From Aquimonas sp. (GTDB lineage: Bacteria; Pseudomonadota; Gammaproteobacteria; Xanthomonadales; Xanthomonadaceae), in NCBI GenBank assembly GCA_022241605.1, contig JAKOMQ010000003.1, positions 19,655-83,654 on the forward strand: a stretch of 64,000 nucleotides of DNA, in the 5' to 3' direction. The notes beneath the pieces are model-generated. The model was not told the DNA's origin, made no database searches, and saw only the letters and a program-made list of their open reading frames with translations. Shown here piece after piece: positions 54,918-63,954 of this stretch (positions are counted from its first letter, which is position 1; every line of letters starts with the position of its first letter). A program made the position numbers and the translations under genes.

Positions 54918-57900
54918 TCATCCTGCGGCTGTCGCGGGCTGGGCCTTGAGGGCGGACGGTGGCGCGCGGTGCCAGGCCGCATACAGGGCCGGCAGGAACA
55001 GCAGTGTCAGCGCGGTGCCGACCAGCAGGCCGCCCATGATGGCGACCGCCATCGGCCCGAAAAAATCGCTGCGGGAGAGCGGGATCATCGCCAGGATGGC
55101 GGTCAGCGCGGTTAGCACGATCGGTCGGAAGCGCCGCACGGTAGCCTCGATGATGGCTTCGGCCAAGCTCGCGCCCTCGGCGCGGTCGTGCTCGATCTGG
55201 TCGACCAGAATCACCGAGTTGCGCATGATCATGCCGGCCAGCGCGATGGTGCCGAGCATGGCGACAAAGCCGAACGGTCGGTTGAGCAGCAGCAGGAACA
55301 AAGTGACCCCGATCAGCCCCAGCGGCGCGGTCAGCAGCACGATCACCGAGTTGCCGAAGCTGCGCAGCTGCAACATCAGCAGGGTGAACACCACGCCAAA
55401 GAACAGCGGCATGCCGGCTTTGATCGAGTTGGCGCCTCGCGCGGAGTCCTCCACCGTGCCACCCACCTCCAGACGGTAGCCCGGAGGCAGCGCGTCGCGC
55501 ACGGGCTGCAGCTTGGGCAGCAGCGCAGCCACGGCGCTCGCTGGCTGCACCCCGTCGATGATGTCGGCACGCACGGTGACCGTGGGCAGTCGGTTGCGGT
55601 GCCAGACGATGCCCTCCTCGAAGCCGTACTCAAGGCGCGCCAGCTGCGCCAGCGGCACGCTGCCGCCGCTGGCAGTGGGCACGGCGAGACTGCCCAGCAG
55701 GGACAGGCGGTCGCGTTCCTCGGCCGGGCCGCGCAGCAGGATCTGCACCTGCTCGGTCTTCTCGCGCAGGGTGCTGACCGCGGTGCCGGACAGCGAGCCC
55801 TGCAGGAACAGGGCCAGCTGTGCCGAGCTCACCCCAAGCGCGCGGGCGCGCTCCTGGTCCAGCTGCAGGCGCACCACCTTGCTGGGCTCGGCCCAATCCA
55901 GATGGATATTGCGCGCCGCTGGATAGCGTCGGACCTCGGCCTCGACCTCGCGGGCCAGCGCCCGCACCCGCTCGATGTGTTCGCCGGACACGCGGAACTG
56001 CAGCGGGTAGCCCACCGGCGGCCCGTTCTCCAGCCGGCTCACGCGGGTGCGCAGCTGGGGGAACTCCTGCGGCAGGGTCTCCAGCAGCCAGGCGCGCAGG
56101 GCCTCGCGCTCGGCCACGCTGCCGGTCAGCAGCACGAACTGCGCAAAACTGGTCTGCGGCAGCTGCTGGTCCAGCGGCAGGTAGAAACGCGGCGAACCGG
56201 TGCCGACGTAGACGACGTGGTTGAGCACATCCTCGCGCGTTCCCAGCAGAGCCTCGAAGCGGCGTGCCTCGGCCTCGGTAGCGCGCAGCGAGCTGCCTTC
56301 GGCCAGTTTGAAATCCACCATCAGCTCCAGCCGGCCCGAAGCCGGGAAGAACTGCTGGGGCACGAAGCGGAAGCCACCCAGCGCCAGCGCGAATACCGCG
56401 ACGGTGGCGATGATCACCGTCCAGCGCCGCTGCACGCACCAGGCCACCAGCCGCCGGAAGCGCTGGTAGAAGGGCTTGTCGTACGGGTCATGCGCGGGCG
56501 ACGCGGCGTTCGCGCCAGCGCCGGCGCCGGCGGATTCTGGTTTCGGCGGATCCGGCAGCAGCCGTGCTCCGAGGTAGGGCACGAACAGCACAGCCGCAAT
56601 CCAGGACAGCACCAGGGCGAGGGTGACCACCTCGAAGATCGAACGGGTGTATTCGCCGGTGCTCGATGCGGCCGTGGCGATCGGCAGGAATCCGGCCGCG
56701 GTGATCAGGGTGCCGGTAAGCATCGGGAAGGCGGTGGATGTCCATGCAAAAGCGGCGGCGCGCATCCGGTCCAGGCCCTGCTCCATCTTGATGGCCATCA
56801 TCTCCACCGCGATGATCGCGTCGTCCACCAGCAGGCCCAGCGCCAGCACCAGCGCGCCCAGCGAGATCTTGTGCAGGCCGATCCCAAAATAGTGCATGCC
56901 TGCAAAGGTCATGGCTAGCACCAGTGGGATCGATAGAGCCACCACCAGCCCGGTGCGGAAGCCCAGCGAGAAGAAGCTGACCAGCAGAACGATGATCACC
57001 GCCTCGGCCAGCACCTTGACGAACTCCCGGATTGACGCGCGCACCGCCGCTGGCTGGTCGGAGACCTTGTGCAGCTGCATGCCCGCCGGCAGGCTCAGCT
57101 GCAGCTGCTCGAACTCGGCTTCCAGCGCGCGACCGAGGCGAATGATGTCGCCGCCGCGCTTCATCGATACCGCGATGCCGATCGCGTCCTCGCCCATGAA
57201 GCGCATGCGCGGCTCGGGTGGGTCGGAGAAGCCGCGGTAGACCTCGGCGAGGTCGCCGATCCGGAAATCGCGGCCGGCCACGCGAAGCGGGAAGGCGCGG
57301 ATGTCGTCAACGGTCTCGAATCGGCCGGACACGCGCAGGCGGACGCGTTCGCTTGCGGTTTCGAAAAAGCTGGCGTCAACCACCGCGTTCTGCTCGTTGA
57401 TCGCGCGCTGGACTTCGCCGAGCGGCAGCCCGAGCGTGGCCAGCTTGGTGTTGGACAGCTCGATCCAGATCTTCTCGCGCTGCAGGCCGACCAGCTCGAT
57501 CTTGCCGACGTCCGGCACCCGCGCCAGCTCCAGCTCCAGGCGCTCGGCGTACTCGCGCAGGGTGGCGTAGTCGAAGCCGGCCCCGGTCAGCGCGTAGATG
57601 TTGCCGAAGGTGTCTCCGAACTCGTCGTTGAAGAACGGCCCCTGGATGTCCGCGGGCAGGCTCGGCCGCAGATCGCCGACTTTCTTGCGGACCTCGTACC
57701 AGAGGTCGGGCAGCTCGCGCGAGCGCATCGAATCGCGCGCCATGAACTGCACCAGCGACTCGCCGGGCCGCGAGTAGGAGCGGATGAACTCGTAGTTGCC
57801 GGTCTCCATCAGCTTGCGCTCGATGCGGTCGGTGACCTGGCGGGCCACCTCCTCGGCGCTGGCCCCGGGCCAAAGGGTGCGCACCACCATTACCTTGAAG

Positions 57901-58031
57901 GTGAAGGGCGGATCTTCACTTTGGCCAAGGCGACCGTAGGAAAAGATTCCGATCACCGCCAGCACCAGCATGGCGTAGACCACCAGGCTGCGATTGCGCA
58001 GCGCCCAAGCCGACAGGTTGAAGCGGTCCAT
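54918..58031 (-). CDS. RND-superfamily efflux pump permease
   Basis: The 1037-residue product has twelve hydrophobic helices with two large periplasmic loops. It begins MDRFNLSAWALRNRS, and the transport acidic pair is Asp-Asp in LGLLVDDAIIAVEMM. It falls in the AcrB-like group with GFAFGF-type terminal motifs weakly kept. It should form a tripartite pump with the adaptor gene 8 bp upstream and the TolC protein. Substrate is unknown. Confidence 0.94.
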   Translation of the reverse strand: MDRFNLSAWALRNRSLVVYAMLVLAVIGIFSYGRLGQSEDPPFTFKVMVVRTLWPGASAEEVARQVTDRIERKLMETGNYEFIRSYSRPGESLVQFMARDSMRSRELPDLWYEVRKKVGDLRPSLPADIQGPFFNDEFGDTFGNIYALTGAGFDYATLREYAERLELELARVPDVGKIELVGLQREKIWIELSNTKLATLGLPLGEVQRAINEQNAVVDASFFETASERVRLRVSGRFETVDDIRAFPLRVAGRDFRIGDLAEVYRGFSDPPEPRMRFMGEDAIGIAVSMKRGGDIIRLGRALEAEFEQLQLSLPAGMQLHKVSDQPAAVRASIREFVKVLAEAVIIVLLVSFFSLGFRTGLVVALSIPLVLAMTFAGMHYFGIGLHKISLGALVLALGLLVDDAIIAVEMMAIKMEQGLDRMRAAAFAWTSTAFPMLTGTLITAAGFLPIATAASSTGEYTRSIFEVVTLALVLSWIAAVLFVPYLGARLLPDPPKPESAGAGAGANAASPAHDPYDKPFYQRFRRLVAWCVQRRWTVIIATVAVFALALGGFRFVPQQFFPASGRLELMVDFKLAEGSSLRATEAEARRFEALLGTREDVLNHVVYVGTGSPRFYLPLDQQLPQTSFAQFVLLTGSVAEREALRAWLLETLPQEFPQLRTRVSRLENGPPVGYPLQFRVSGEHIERVRALAREVEAEVRRYPAARNIHLDWAEPSKVVRLQLDQERARALGVSSAQLALFLQGSLSGTAVSTLREKTEQVQILLRGPAEERDRLSLLGSLAVPTASGGSVPLAQLARLEYGFEEGIVWHRNRLPTVTVRADIIDGVQPASAVAALLPKLQPVRDALPPGYRLEVGGTVEDSARGANSIKAGMPLFFGVVFTLLMLQLRSFGNSVIVLLTAPLGLIGVTLFLLLLNRPFGFVAMLGTIALAGMIMRNSVILVDQIEHDRAEGASLAEAIIEATVRRFRPIVLTALTAILAMIPLSRSDFFGPMAVAIMGGLLVGTALTLLFLPALYAAWHRAPPSALKAQPATAAG

Positions 58032-58039
58032 GGCCGGGC

Positions 58040-59140
58040 TCAGTCCGTCAGCGCACGGTTGTCGCGATCGACCGGCCGCACTTCCTGGCCGTCGCTCAAC
58101 AGGTGCAGGCCGCCGGCCACGACCCAGTCATCGGGCGAGAGGCCCGCGCCGATCAGCGCGCCCCGCTCGGTGTAGCTCAGCACCTGCACCGGGTGCCGGT
58201 GCACGCGCCCGGTGGCACGATCGAGTTTCATCACATGGGCCTCGCCATTGGCCGAAACCGCGGCCAGCGGCAGCTCGAGGCGCGGCCCGTTGCCGTTTTG
58301 CAGGAACACGCGCGCGCTGGCGCCGAGCTCGACCGATTCGGTGGTGTCCTCGATGCGCACGCGTGCGGCGTGGGTGCGCGAGGCGGCATCCGCGACCGGT
58401 GCCAGCTCACGGATGCGCCCAGCCAGCAGGCGTTCTGGCTGTGACCACAGCTGCACCGTCACCGGCTGCCCGCTCTGGACCTGGCCGATGGTGCCCTCGG
58501 GCAGGGTGATCGCGACTTCGCGTTCGCCGTCTTCGGCGAGCACGAAGACCGTTTGGCCGGCAGCCACCACCTGCCCGGCTTCGGCAAGGCGCTGGGCGAT
58601 GACGCCGGCCGCGGGCGCACGCAGCACGCCGTGCGCCCGCTGGTTGCGGGCGAGGGCAAGCTGGGCGCGGGCGGCGTCCACCTGAGACGCCGCGGCGCGC
58701 AGGCGGGCCTGTGCGGTATCGAATGCAGTGGCGCTTGCCAAGCCGCGCTCGCGAAGGGTGCGCTGGCGCTCGAATTCGCTTTCGGTCAGGGCTTGTTCGG
58801 ACTGCGCTGCGGCGAGCGCGGCGCGTGCCGCGTCAGCCTGCAGGCCAAGGTCTTGCGGATCGAGTTCGGCCAAGGCCTGGCCTTCGGTCACCTGGTCGCC
58901 TACTTCCACCAGGCGCCGCTGCAGTTTTCCGCCGACGCGAAAGCCGAGCGCAGGCTCGTGGCGGGCGCGGATCTCGCCAGCAAACGCGCTGAGCTCCGGC
59001 CGACTTTCGGCTGCCTGCACCACCATCGCTGGGCGCAGCGGCTCTGGCGGTGCCGGCGCACGGCTGCAGGCGGACAGCAGCAGGCCAAGGACGAGCATCG
59101 CGCTCAGCGCGCGGCCGGGAAAACAGAGAGACGGGGCCAT
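58040..59140 (-). CDS. RND efflux pump periplasmic adaptor, lipoprotein
   Basis: The 366-residue product has a lipoprotein signal (LVLGLLLSACSRAP, lipid cysteine in LLSAC). The adaptor fold follows: lipoyl halves at LGFRVGGKLQRRLVEVGDQV and AAGVIAQRLAEAGQVV around a coiled coil, then a beta-barrel. It is the first gene of the pump operon and is divergent from a TetR gene. Confidence 0.92.
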   Translation of the reverse strand: MAPSLCFPGRALSAMLVLGLLLSACSRAPAPPEPLRPAMVVQAAESRPELSAFAGEIRARHEPALGFRVGGKLQRRLVEVGDQVTEGQALAELDPQDLGLQADAARAALAAAQSEQALTESEFERQRTLRERGLASATAFDTAQARLRAAASQVDAARAQLALARNQRAHGVLRAPAAGVIAQRLAEAGQVVAAGQTVFVLAEDGEREVAITLPEGTIGQVQSGQPVTVQLWSQPERLLAGRIRELAPVADAASRTHAARVRIEDTTESVELGASARVFLQNGNGPRLELPLAAVSANGEAHVMKLDRATGRVHRHPVQVLSYTERGALIGAGLSPDDWVVAGGLHLLSDGQEVRPVDRDNRALTD

Positions 59141-59182
59141 GAGGGAGTGCCGGATCCGTGAGAGGCCGAAAGCTTAGAATTA

Positions 59183-59205
59183 AAATACTGCACGGTCCAG
59201 TATTT
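59183..59205. promoter_or_regulatory. Probable TetR operator between tetR and the pump genes
   Basis: An 8-bp perfect inverted repeat AAATACTG / CAGTATTT with a 7-bp spacer lies in the 93 bp AT-rich gap between the divergent adaptor and TetR genes. With a one-base offset the symmetry extends through ATTAAA/TTTAAT. This is where a local repressor would act on both. Confidence 0.7.
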
Positions 59206-59233
59206 AATTTGCGAAGGCGCTACACTTCGCCCC

Positions 59234-59881
59234 ATGCAGCCTGTCCATCCCCCCAAAGGCCCCGGTCGTCCCAAAGACCCGGAGAAGCGCGCCGCCATTC
59301 TCGAGGCGGCCAAGCGCCTGTTTCCCCTGCGCGGTTTCGAGGGCGTCAGCATGGACGCCATCGCCGCTGAAGCCGGTGTGTCAAAGCTCACGGTCTACAG
59401 CCACTTCCAGGACAAGGACACCCTGTTCGCGGCGGCGGTCAAGGCCAAGTGCGAGGAGCAGCTGCCGGAGACGGTGTTCCGGGTAGAGCCCGGCCGCGGG
59501 CCGATCCGCGAGCAGCTGCGCGCAATCGCCACCGGCTTCCACGCCCTGATCCTGTCGACGGAATCCGTCAGCTTCTACCGGATGATGGCCGCGCAGGGCG
59601 AAGCCAATGGCAAGCTGGCCGAGCTGTTCTACGAGGCCGGTCCCCGCCGCATCCTGGGGGCCTTCGAGGCCTTCCTGATCGCCGCCAACCACGCAGGCAG
59701 CCTGGAGGTGCCGGATCCGCGTCGTGCGGCCGGCCATTTCTTCTGCCTGATCAAGGGTGAGACGCACATGCGCCAGCTGATCGGCTGTCCCGTTTGCGGG
59801 CTCGACTGCGAGGGCCCGGAGCATATCGAGAGCGTGTTGGATCTGTTCCTGCGCGCCTACGCGCTGCGCGCAGCGGGCTGA
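59234..59881 (+). CDS. TetR-family transcriptional regulator
   Basis: The 215-residue product has an N-terminal TetR helix-turn-helix (GFEGVSMDAIAAEAGVSKLT, residues about 36-55, then VYSHFQDKDTLF) and a helical ligand-binding half. Two cysteine pairs near the C-terminus (CPVCGLDC) are unusual. It is divergent from the RND pump and probably represses it through the dyad in between. Its stop codon lies in a perfect palindrome shared with the next, convergent gene. Confidence 0.92.
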   Translation: MQPVHPPKGPGRPKDPEKRAAILEAAKRLFPLRGFEGVSMDAIAAEAGVSKLTVYSHFQDKDTLFAAAVKAKCEEQLPETVFRVEPGRGPIREQLRAIATGFHALILSTESVSFYRMMAAQGEANGKLAELFYEAGPRRILGAFEAFLIAANHAGSLEVPDPRRAAGHFFCLIKGETHMRQLIGCPVCGLDCEGPEHIESVLDLFLRAYALRAAG

Positions 59882-59897
59882 CGCCGCGGCGTCAGCC
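59876..59897. terminator. Perfect 22-bp palindrome spanning two convergent stop codons
   Basis: The sequence GGCTGACGCCG / CGGCGTCAGCC is a perfect palindrome. It contains the TGA of tetR and, on the other strand, the TGA of the convergent gene. It could fold as a shared 3' stem. Confidence 0.7.
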
Positions 59898-60416
59898 GAG
59901 CGATACGCGCTCCAGGCGCGTCCGCGAGCCCTCGAGCCGCACCCGGTAGCGTGGCCGGTCAGCCGCAGCGGTGCGACGCGGGCGCAGGTCGATGTCCACC
60001 CAGCGTCCATCAAGGCGCGTGCGCAGGTCAGGGTCGTCGCCGCGCAATCGCTGCACCAGGCTGACCGGGGCGCTGCGGCCCAGCTGCAGCCACGCCCTCG
60101 CCAAACGCAGCCCGCGGCGCAGGCGCACCAGCGCGTGCAGATCGCGCCCATTGTCAGCGTCCAGCACCAGTCCAAGCAGGCGGCCGCAAAGCTCCAGAGC
60201 TTGCTCGTCGCATCGAGCTGCCTGTTCCAGCCATTCGAGCTCCGTGGCGTGTGCTTGAAGCATTGAAGCCAGCGCCCCGCCGCACAGCCGTGCCGCCGCT
60301 GCCGCCGCACTCAATCCGATAAAAAGCGGCAGGCTCGGCGTGCTTGCCGGCTCGTTTTCAGCCTGGTCCGCACACGGCGAGTGGCCGAACAGGGCTGTGT
60401 GAGGGCTGGAGTCCAT
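59892..60416 (-). CDS. Hypothetical protein (174 residues)
   Basis: No family is recognised. The product has an alanine-rich hydrophobic stretch (PLFIGLSAAAAAARLCGGAL) and an arginine-rich C-terminal half ending RVSLG. Support for a real gene comes from its stop codon sitting in the palindrome shared with tetR, and from lack of overlap with other genes. Codon use was judged by eye only. Confidence 0.55.
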   Translation of the reverse strand: MDSSPHTALFGHSPCADQAENEPASTPSLPLFIGLSAAAAAARLCGGALASMLQAHATELEWLEQAARCDEQALELCGRLLGLVLDADNGRDLHALVRLRRGLRLARAWLQLGRSAPVSLVQRLRGDDPDLRTRLDGRWVDIDLRPRRTAAADRPRYRVRLEGSRTRLERVSLG

Positions 60417-60715
60417 AACCGTGATCCACGTGGCGAGGCGCGCACGCTGCCACGCCGGCGAAGAGCTTGAAAGCCATTCCCCGCCGGACGTTTTAATTGC
60501 GTTAAGCGGTGCGGATGCCGTTCAAACCTGCCGCGCGCTGAACCGGCGGCGCCCCGTGCCCGGATCTTGGAGGGTCTCCACGGTTCAAGTGCGTCCCGGT
60601 TCACTGTGCGTTGGGTTCAGGGAATGTAAATTACACGTTAATCCGTGCGCGGAGAATGGCCTGCCGTCATTTTCTTGAAACGGCATAAGAAAGAAAGCGC
60701 AAAGCACTCAGTTTT
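60417..60715. other. Intergenic region with TGTAAATTACA palindrome
   Basis: This 299 bp gap holds no convincing gene. TGTAA-A-TTACA at 60625-60635 is a perfect 5+5 inverted repeat within an AT-rich patch upstream of the SPFH gene, and could be an operator for an unidentified regulator. Confidence 0.4.
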
Positions 60716-61162
60716 ATGGATATCTCAGCCGCCATCGCCTTGATCGCCCTGCTGCCCCTGGCGGGAGTGGTTGCGTCCCTGCGCCGCGTGCCGGAGGGCT
60801 CCGCCTTCACCGTGCATCGCTTCGGGCGCTACGCCCGCACCCTGCCGCCGGGCTTCGGCTTTGTGGTGCCGCTGGTGGAACGGGTGGGCCATCGGGTCAA
60901 TCTGATCGGCCATGCGGTCCCGGTCGAATCCGACCAGCTGCAGGCATCCGTGTACTACCAGATCCTCGACCCACGCCGCGCCGGCCAAGCCCTGGAGTCC
61001 ATCGACGACATGGTGGCCCAAGTGGCGCATGAAGCCTTGGGCCAGTGTCAGCGCCAAGCCGAGGACGGTCGCCTTGACCATCGGTTTCGCCAGCGCCTCA
61101 ACCAGCTGCTGGCCGACCACGGCCTGCGGGTGGTGCGCTGTGTGATGCCCATCGCGCGCTGA
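60716..61162 (+). CDS. Short SPFH/stomatin-like membrane protein
   Basis: The 148-residue product has an N-terminal membrane segment and the start of an SPFH domain (VHRFGRYARTLPPGFGFVVP, then VESDQLQASVYYQILDPRRA). It lacks the long C-terminal part of normal stomatins. It could be a natural short form, and no frameshift is evident. It lies ahead of rsmG-parAB, with a 78 bp gap. Confidence 0.78.
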   Translation: MDISAAIALIALLPLAGVVASLRRVPEGSAFTVHRFGRYARTLPPGFGFVVPLVERVGHRVNLIGHAVPVESDQLQASVYYQILDPRRAGQALESIDDMVAQVAHEALGQCQRQAEDGRLDHRFRQRLNQLLADHGLRVVRCVMPIAR

Positions 61163-61240
61163 CCCCCGCAGCTCCGATTTGCTTCATGCGGGGCCCCTGC
61201 CGATACTTGCGCCCCCTCGCCGCACCGGACGTGGCGCCTC

Positions 61241-61897
61241 TTGATCACCGACCCCGCATTACCTGATGACATCGCCGCCCTGCAGCCGCGCCTGCAGGCG
61301 GGCCTGTGTGCGCTCTGCGAGTCCGAATCGCTCGCGCTCCCCCTGCTTGCATATCTGGCCCTGCTGCGGCAGTGGAACGGCGCCTACAACCTGACCGCGG
61401 TGCGTGAACCCGATCGGATGCTGGGCCTGCATCTGCTCGATTCGCTGAGCATCCTGCCGGCTCTGAGCGATGGGTCGCTGGTGGACATCGGAAGCGGCGC
61501 TGGTTTGCCGGGCATTCCACTGGCGATAGCGCGGCCACGGCTGCAGGTCAGTCTGGTCGAGCCGGTCGGCAAGAAGGCCCGCTTCCTGCGTGAGGTGGTT
61601 CGCCAACTGAAGCTGGCCAACGTGCAGGTCTTCGACTGCCGCGCCGAGCGGATGGACCGGTCGCAGCAATTCGACTGTCTCTCTGCCCGCGCCTTGGGTA
61701 GTCTTGCCCAGCTGATCGAATTCGGCGCACACCTGCTGAAGCCGCAGGGCCGACTGCTCGCCATGAAAGGGCAGTGGCCTTCGGACGAACTCGCCGCACT
61801 GCCCGCAGGCTGGGCACTTGGGGAGTCGAGACGTCTGACGGTGCCCGAGGTCGAAGGCGAACGCCATCTGCTGGTCCTGCAGCGGAGCGCGGCATGA
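61241..61897 (+). CDS. rsmG: 16S rRNA m7G527 methyltransferase
   Basis: Starts at TTG (61241) because no earlier ATG gives the family N-terminus. The 218-residue product has the RsmG SAM-binding motif DIGSGAGLPGIPLAI, the NLTAVREPDRMLGLHLLDSL block, and SARALGSLAQLIE. It methylates G527 of 16S rRNA, and its loss is known to give low-level streptomycin resistance. The standard rsmG-parA-parB order is kept. Confidence 0.94.
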   Translation: MITDPALPDDIAALQPRLQAGLCALCESESLALPLLAYLALLRQWNGAYNLTAVREPDRMLGLHLLDSLSILPALSDGSLVDIGSGAGLPGIPLAIARPRLQVSLVEPVGKKARFLREVVRQLKLANVQVFDCRAERMDRSQQFDCLSARALGSLAQLIEFGAHLLKPQGRLLAMKGQWPSDELAALPAGWALGESRRLTVPEVEGERHLLVLQRSAA

Positions 61898-61968
61898 GCG
61901 GTGACGGAATGCATCCTGCCCCGGCGGGTGCGAAGGCGGACGGGACCGCAGCACAGCACGGAGTCCAG

Positions 61969-62757
61969 ATGGCACGGATCATTGCAATCGCCAACCAGAA
62001 GGGTGGCGTCGGCAAGACCACCACTGCGGTCAATCTCGCGGCGGCCTTGGCTGAAGCACGCAGGCGCGTGCTGCTGGTCGACATGGACCCGCAGGGCAAC
62101 GCCACCATGGCCAGCGGCGTCGACAAACACGAGGTCTCCTACAGCGGTTGCGAGGTGCTGCTGGAGGAAGTGCCGATCGGTGAAGCCATCGTTGGGTCCT
62201 CCGGCGGCTTCGATGTGCTGCCCGGCAACGCTGATCTCACCGCCGCCGAGATCAAGCTGATGGACGCGCTCGCCCGCGAGCAGCGCCTGAAGGAGTGCCT
62301 GGCCCAGGTGGCGGACCGCTATCAGTACGTGCTGATCGACTGCCCGCCCTCGCTCAACCTGCTGACCCTGAATGCGCTGACCGCCGCCCACGGCGTGCTG
62401 GTGCCGATGCAGTGCGAGTACTTCGCGCTGGAGGGCCTGTCGGCGCTGATGGACACCATCCGCGCGGTGAAGGCGCGGCTGAACCCGCAGCTGGAGGTCG
62501 AGGGCATCCTGCGCACCATGTACGACGTTCGCAACAATCTCGCCAACGACGTCTCCGCGCAGCTGACCCAGCACTTCGGCGACAAGGTTTTCCGCACCAT
62601 GATCCCGCGCAACGTGCGCGTCGCCGAGGCCCCCAGCCACGGCCAGAGCATCATCGCCTACGACCGCAGCTCGCGCGGCAGCATCGCCTACCTCGGGCTG
62701 GCCGGCGAGATGATCCGCCGCGAGAAACATCCCGCGGCGGCCACCGATCAACCTTGA
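61969..62757 (+). CDS. parA: Chromosome-partitioning ATPase ParA
   Basis: The ATG at 61969 gives the canonical N-terminus MARIIAIANQKGGVGKTTT with deviant Walker A (Lys11 and Lys16), preceded by GGAG. An earlier ATG at 61894, overlapping rsmG, would add 25 residues. The 262-residue product has Walker A' DMDPQGN and the DCPPSLNLLTLNAL motif. With ParB it segregates chromosome origins. Confidence 0.96.
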   Translation: MARIIAIANQKGGVGKTTTAVNLAAALAEARRRVLLVDMDPQGNATMASGVDKHEVSYSGCEVLLEEVPIGEAIVGSSGGFDVLPGNADLTAAEIKLMDALAREQRLKECLAQVADRYQYVLIDCPPSLNLLTLNALTAAHGVLVPMQCEYFALEGLSALMDTIRAVKARLNPQLEVEGILRTMYDVRNNLANDVSAQLTQHFGDKVFRTMIPRNVRVAEAPSHGQSIIAYDRSSRGSIAYLGLAGEMIRREKHPAAATDQP

Positions 62758-62769
62758 GCAAGGCCTGAC

Positions 62770-63630
62770 ATGAGCGCCAAGAAACGTGGCCTGGGCCGGG
62801 GCCTGGACGCCCTCCTGGGCGGCAGCAGCGAACGCCCCGCCTCCGAGCCCGAGCGCCTTCTCGAGCTGCCTATCGAAAGCCTGCAGCCCGGCAAGTACCA
62901 GCCGCGCAGCCATATGGACGCCGAGCGTCTGCAGGAGCTGGCTGACTCGATCCGCGCCCAGGGGCTGATCCAGCCGATCATCGTGCGGGCGGTCGCGCGC
63001 GACCGCTACGAAATCATCGCCGGCGAGCGCCGCTGGCGCGCTGCCCAGCTGGCCTCGCTGCGCGAGGTGCCCTGCGTGGTGCGCGACAGCGACGACCATG
63101 CCGCGCTGGCGATGGCCCTGATCGAGAACATCCAGCGCGAGGACCTGAACCCGCTGGAGGAAGCGCTGGCCCTGCAGCGCCTGATCGACGAGTTCCAGCT
63201 GACCCACCAGCAGACCGCCGAGGCGGTGGGGCGCTCGCGCGCTGCGGTCAGCAACCTGCTGCGCCTGCTGGAGCTGCCCGATCCGATCCGCAGGCTGGTC
63301 GAGGCGCGCCGCATCGAGATGGGCCATGCCCGCGCCCTGCTGACGCTCGCGCCGGCGCAGGCCGAGGCGTTGGCCCGCCAGGCCGCCGACGAGCAGTGGT
63401 CGGTGCGCGAAATCGAGCGTCGCGTGCAGGCCCTGCAGCGCGGCGAGGCCCAGCCCGCTGCGCCGCCGAAAAAGCCCGACCCTGATATTCAGAACCTCGA
63501 GCGCGAGCTCGGCGAACTGCTGTCGGCGAAGGTCGCCGTGCAGCATGGCCGCGGCGGCCGCGGCAAGCTGGTGGTGCAGTATTTCAGCCTCGACGAGCTC
63601 GAAGGCATTCTCGAGCGCATCCGGCGCTGA
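62770..63630 (+). CDS. parB: Chromosome-partitioning protein ParB
   Basis: The 286-residue product has the N-terminal ParA-interaction motif (KKRGLGRGLDALLGG), the CTP-binding GERRWRAAQLA, the ENIQREDLNPLEEA box, a helix-turn-helix and a C-terminal dimer region. It binds parS and spreads with CTP. It follows parA by 12 bp. Its TGA stop is the first codon of a family 1 repeat. Confidence 0.96.
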   Translation: MSAKKRGLGRGLDALLGGSSERPASEPERLLELPIESLQPGKYQPRSHMDAERLQELADSIRAQGLIQPIIVRAVARDRYEIIAGERRWRAAQLASLREVPCVVRDSDDHAALAMALIENIQREDLNPLEEALALQRLIDEFQLTHQQTAEAVGRSRAAVSNLLRLLELPDPIRRLVEARRIEMGHARALLTLAPAQAEALARQAADEQWSVREIERRVQALQRGEAQPAAPPKKPDPDIQNLERELGELLSAKVAVQHGRGGRGKLVVQYFSLDELEGILERIRR

Positions 63631-63807
63631 GAGCCTGTGAGAAGCATCCGCCTGCTGCGGCCGCCTCTGGACGCCCGTGGCGGCAGCGCTGCGCGAATGC
63701 CGCGCTCATTTGACCCGCCAAACTCCCTTGAATTCGCGCAGCGCGCCTTGCCACCAACGCCCAGCGACCCCCTGATCACGGGCTCTGGCGTTCTGCACAC
63801 GCTCTGG
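63628..63807 (+). repeat. Stop-codon-anchored repeat, family 1, copy with separated ends
   Basis: It starts at the parB stop (TGAGAGCCTGTGAGAAGC), runs through CCGCCTGCTGCGGCCGCC and the GTGGCGGC stem as in other copies, and then departs from them. A TGCACACGCTCTGG right-end motif occurs about 105 bp further on. The copy may have gained an insert of about 95 bp in the middle. Confidence 0.65.
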
Positions 63808-63954
63808 GCCGCTGTTCACGAAGCGCCCGACCCGCGGCGCCGAGTGATGCAGCCGCGCAGGTCGCCCACGCTGCCGACACGCGGCCTGCGTCTGTCCTAG
63901 ACTGTCGCATGGCTGCACCGTATGGGCGGCCCCTCCGTCGCCCGTGAGATCTCC
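63808..63954. other. Intergenic region upstream of the next gene
   Basis: No gene is convincing here. Together with the repeat at 63628-63807, the gap after parB is about 324 bp long. It probably carries the promoter of the gene that begins at the window edge. Confidence 0.35.

Noticed and set aside
55188-56918. Long plus-strand frame opposite the RND permease gene
   Set aside because: The permease has normal length and motifs; the frame on the other strand is glutamine/histidine/arginine-rich and not protein-like.
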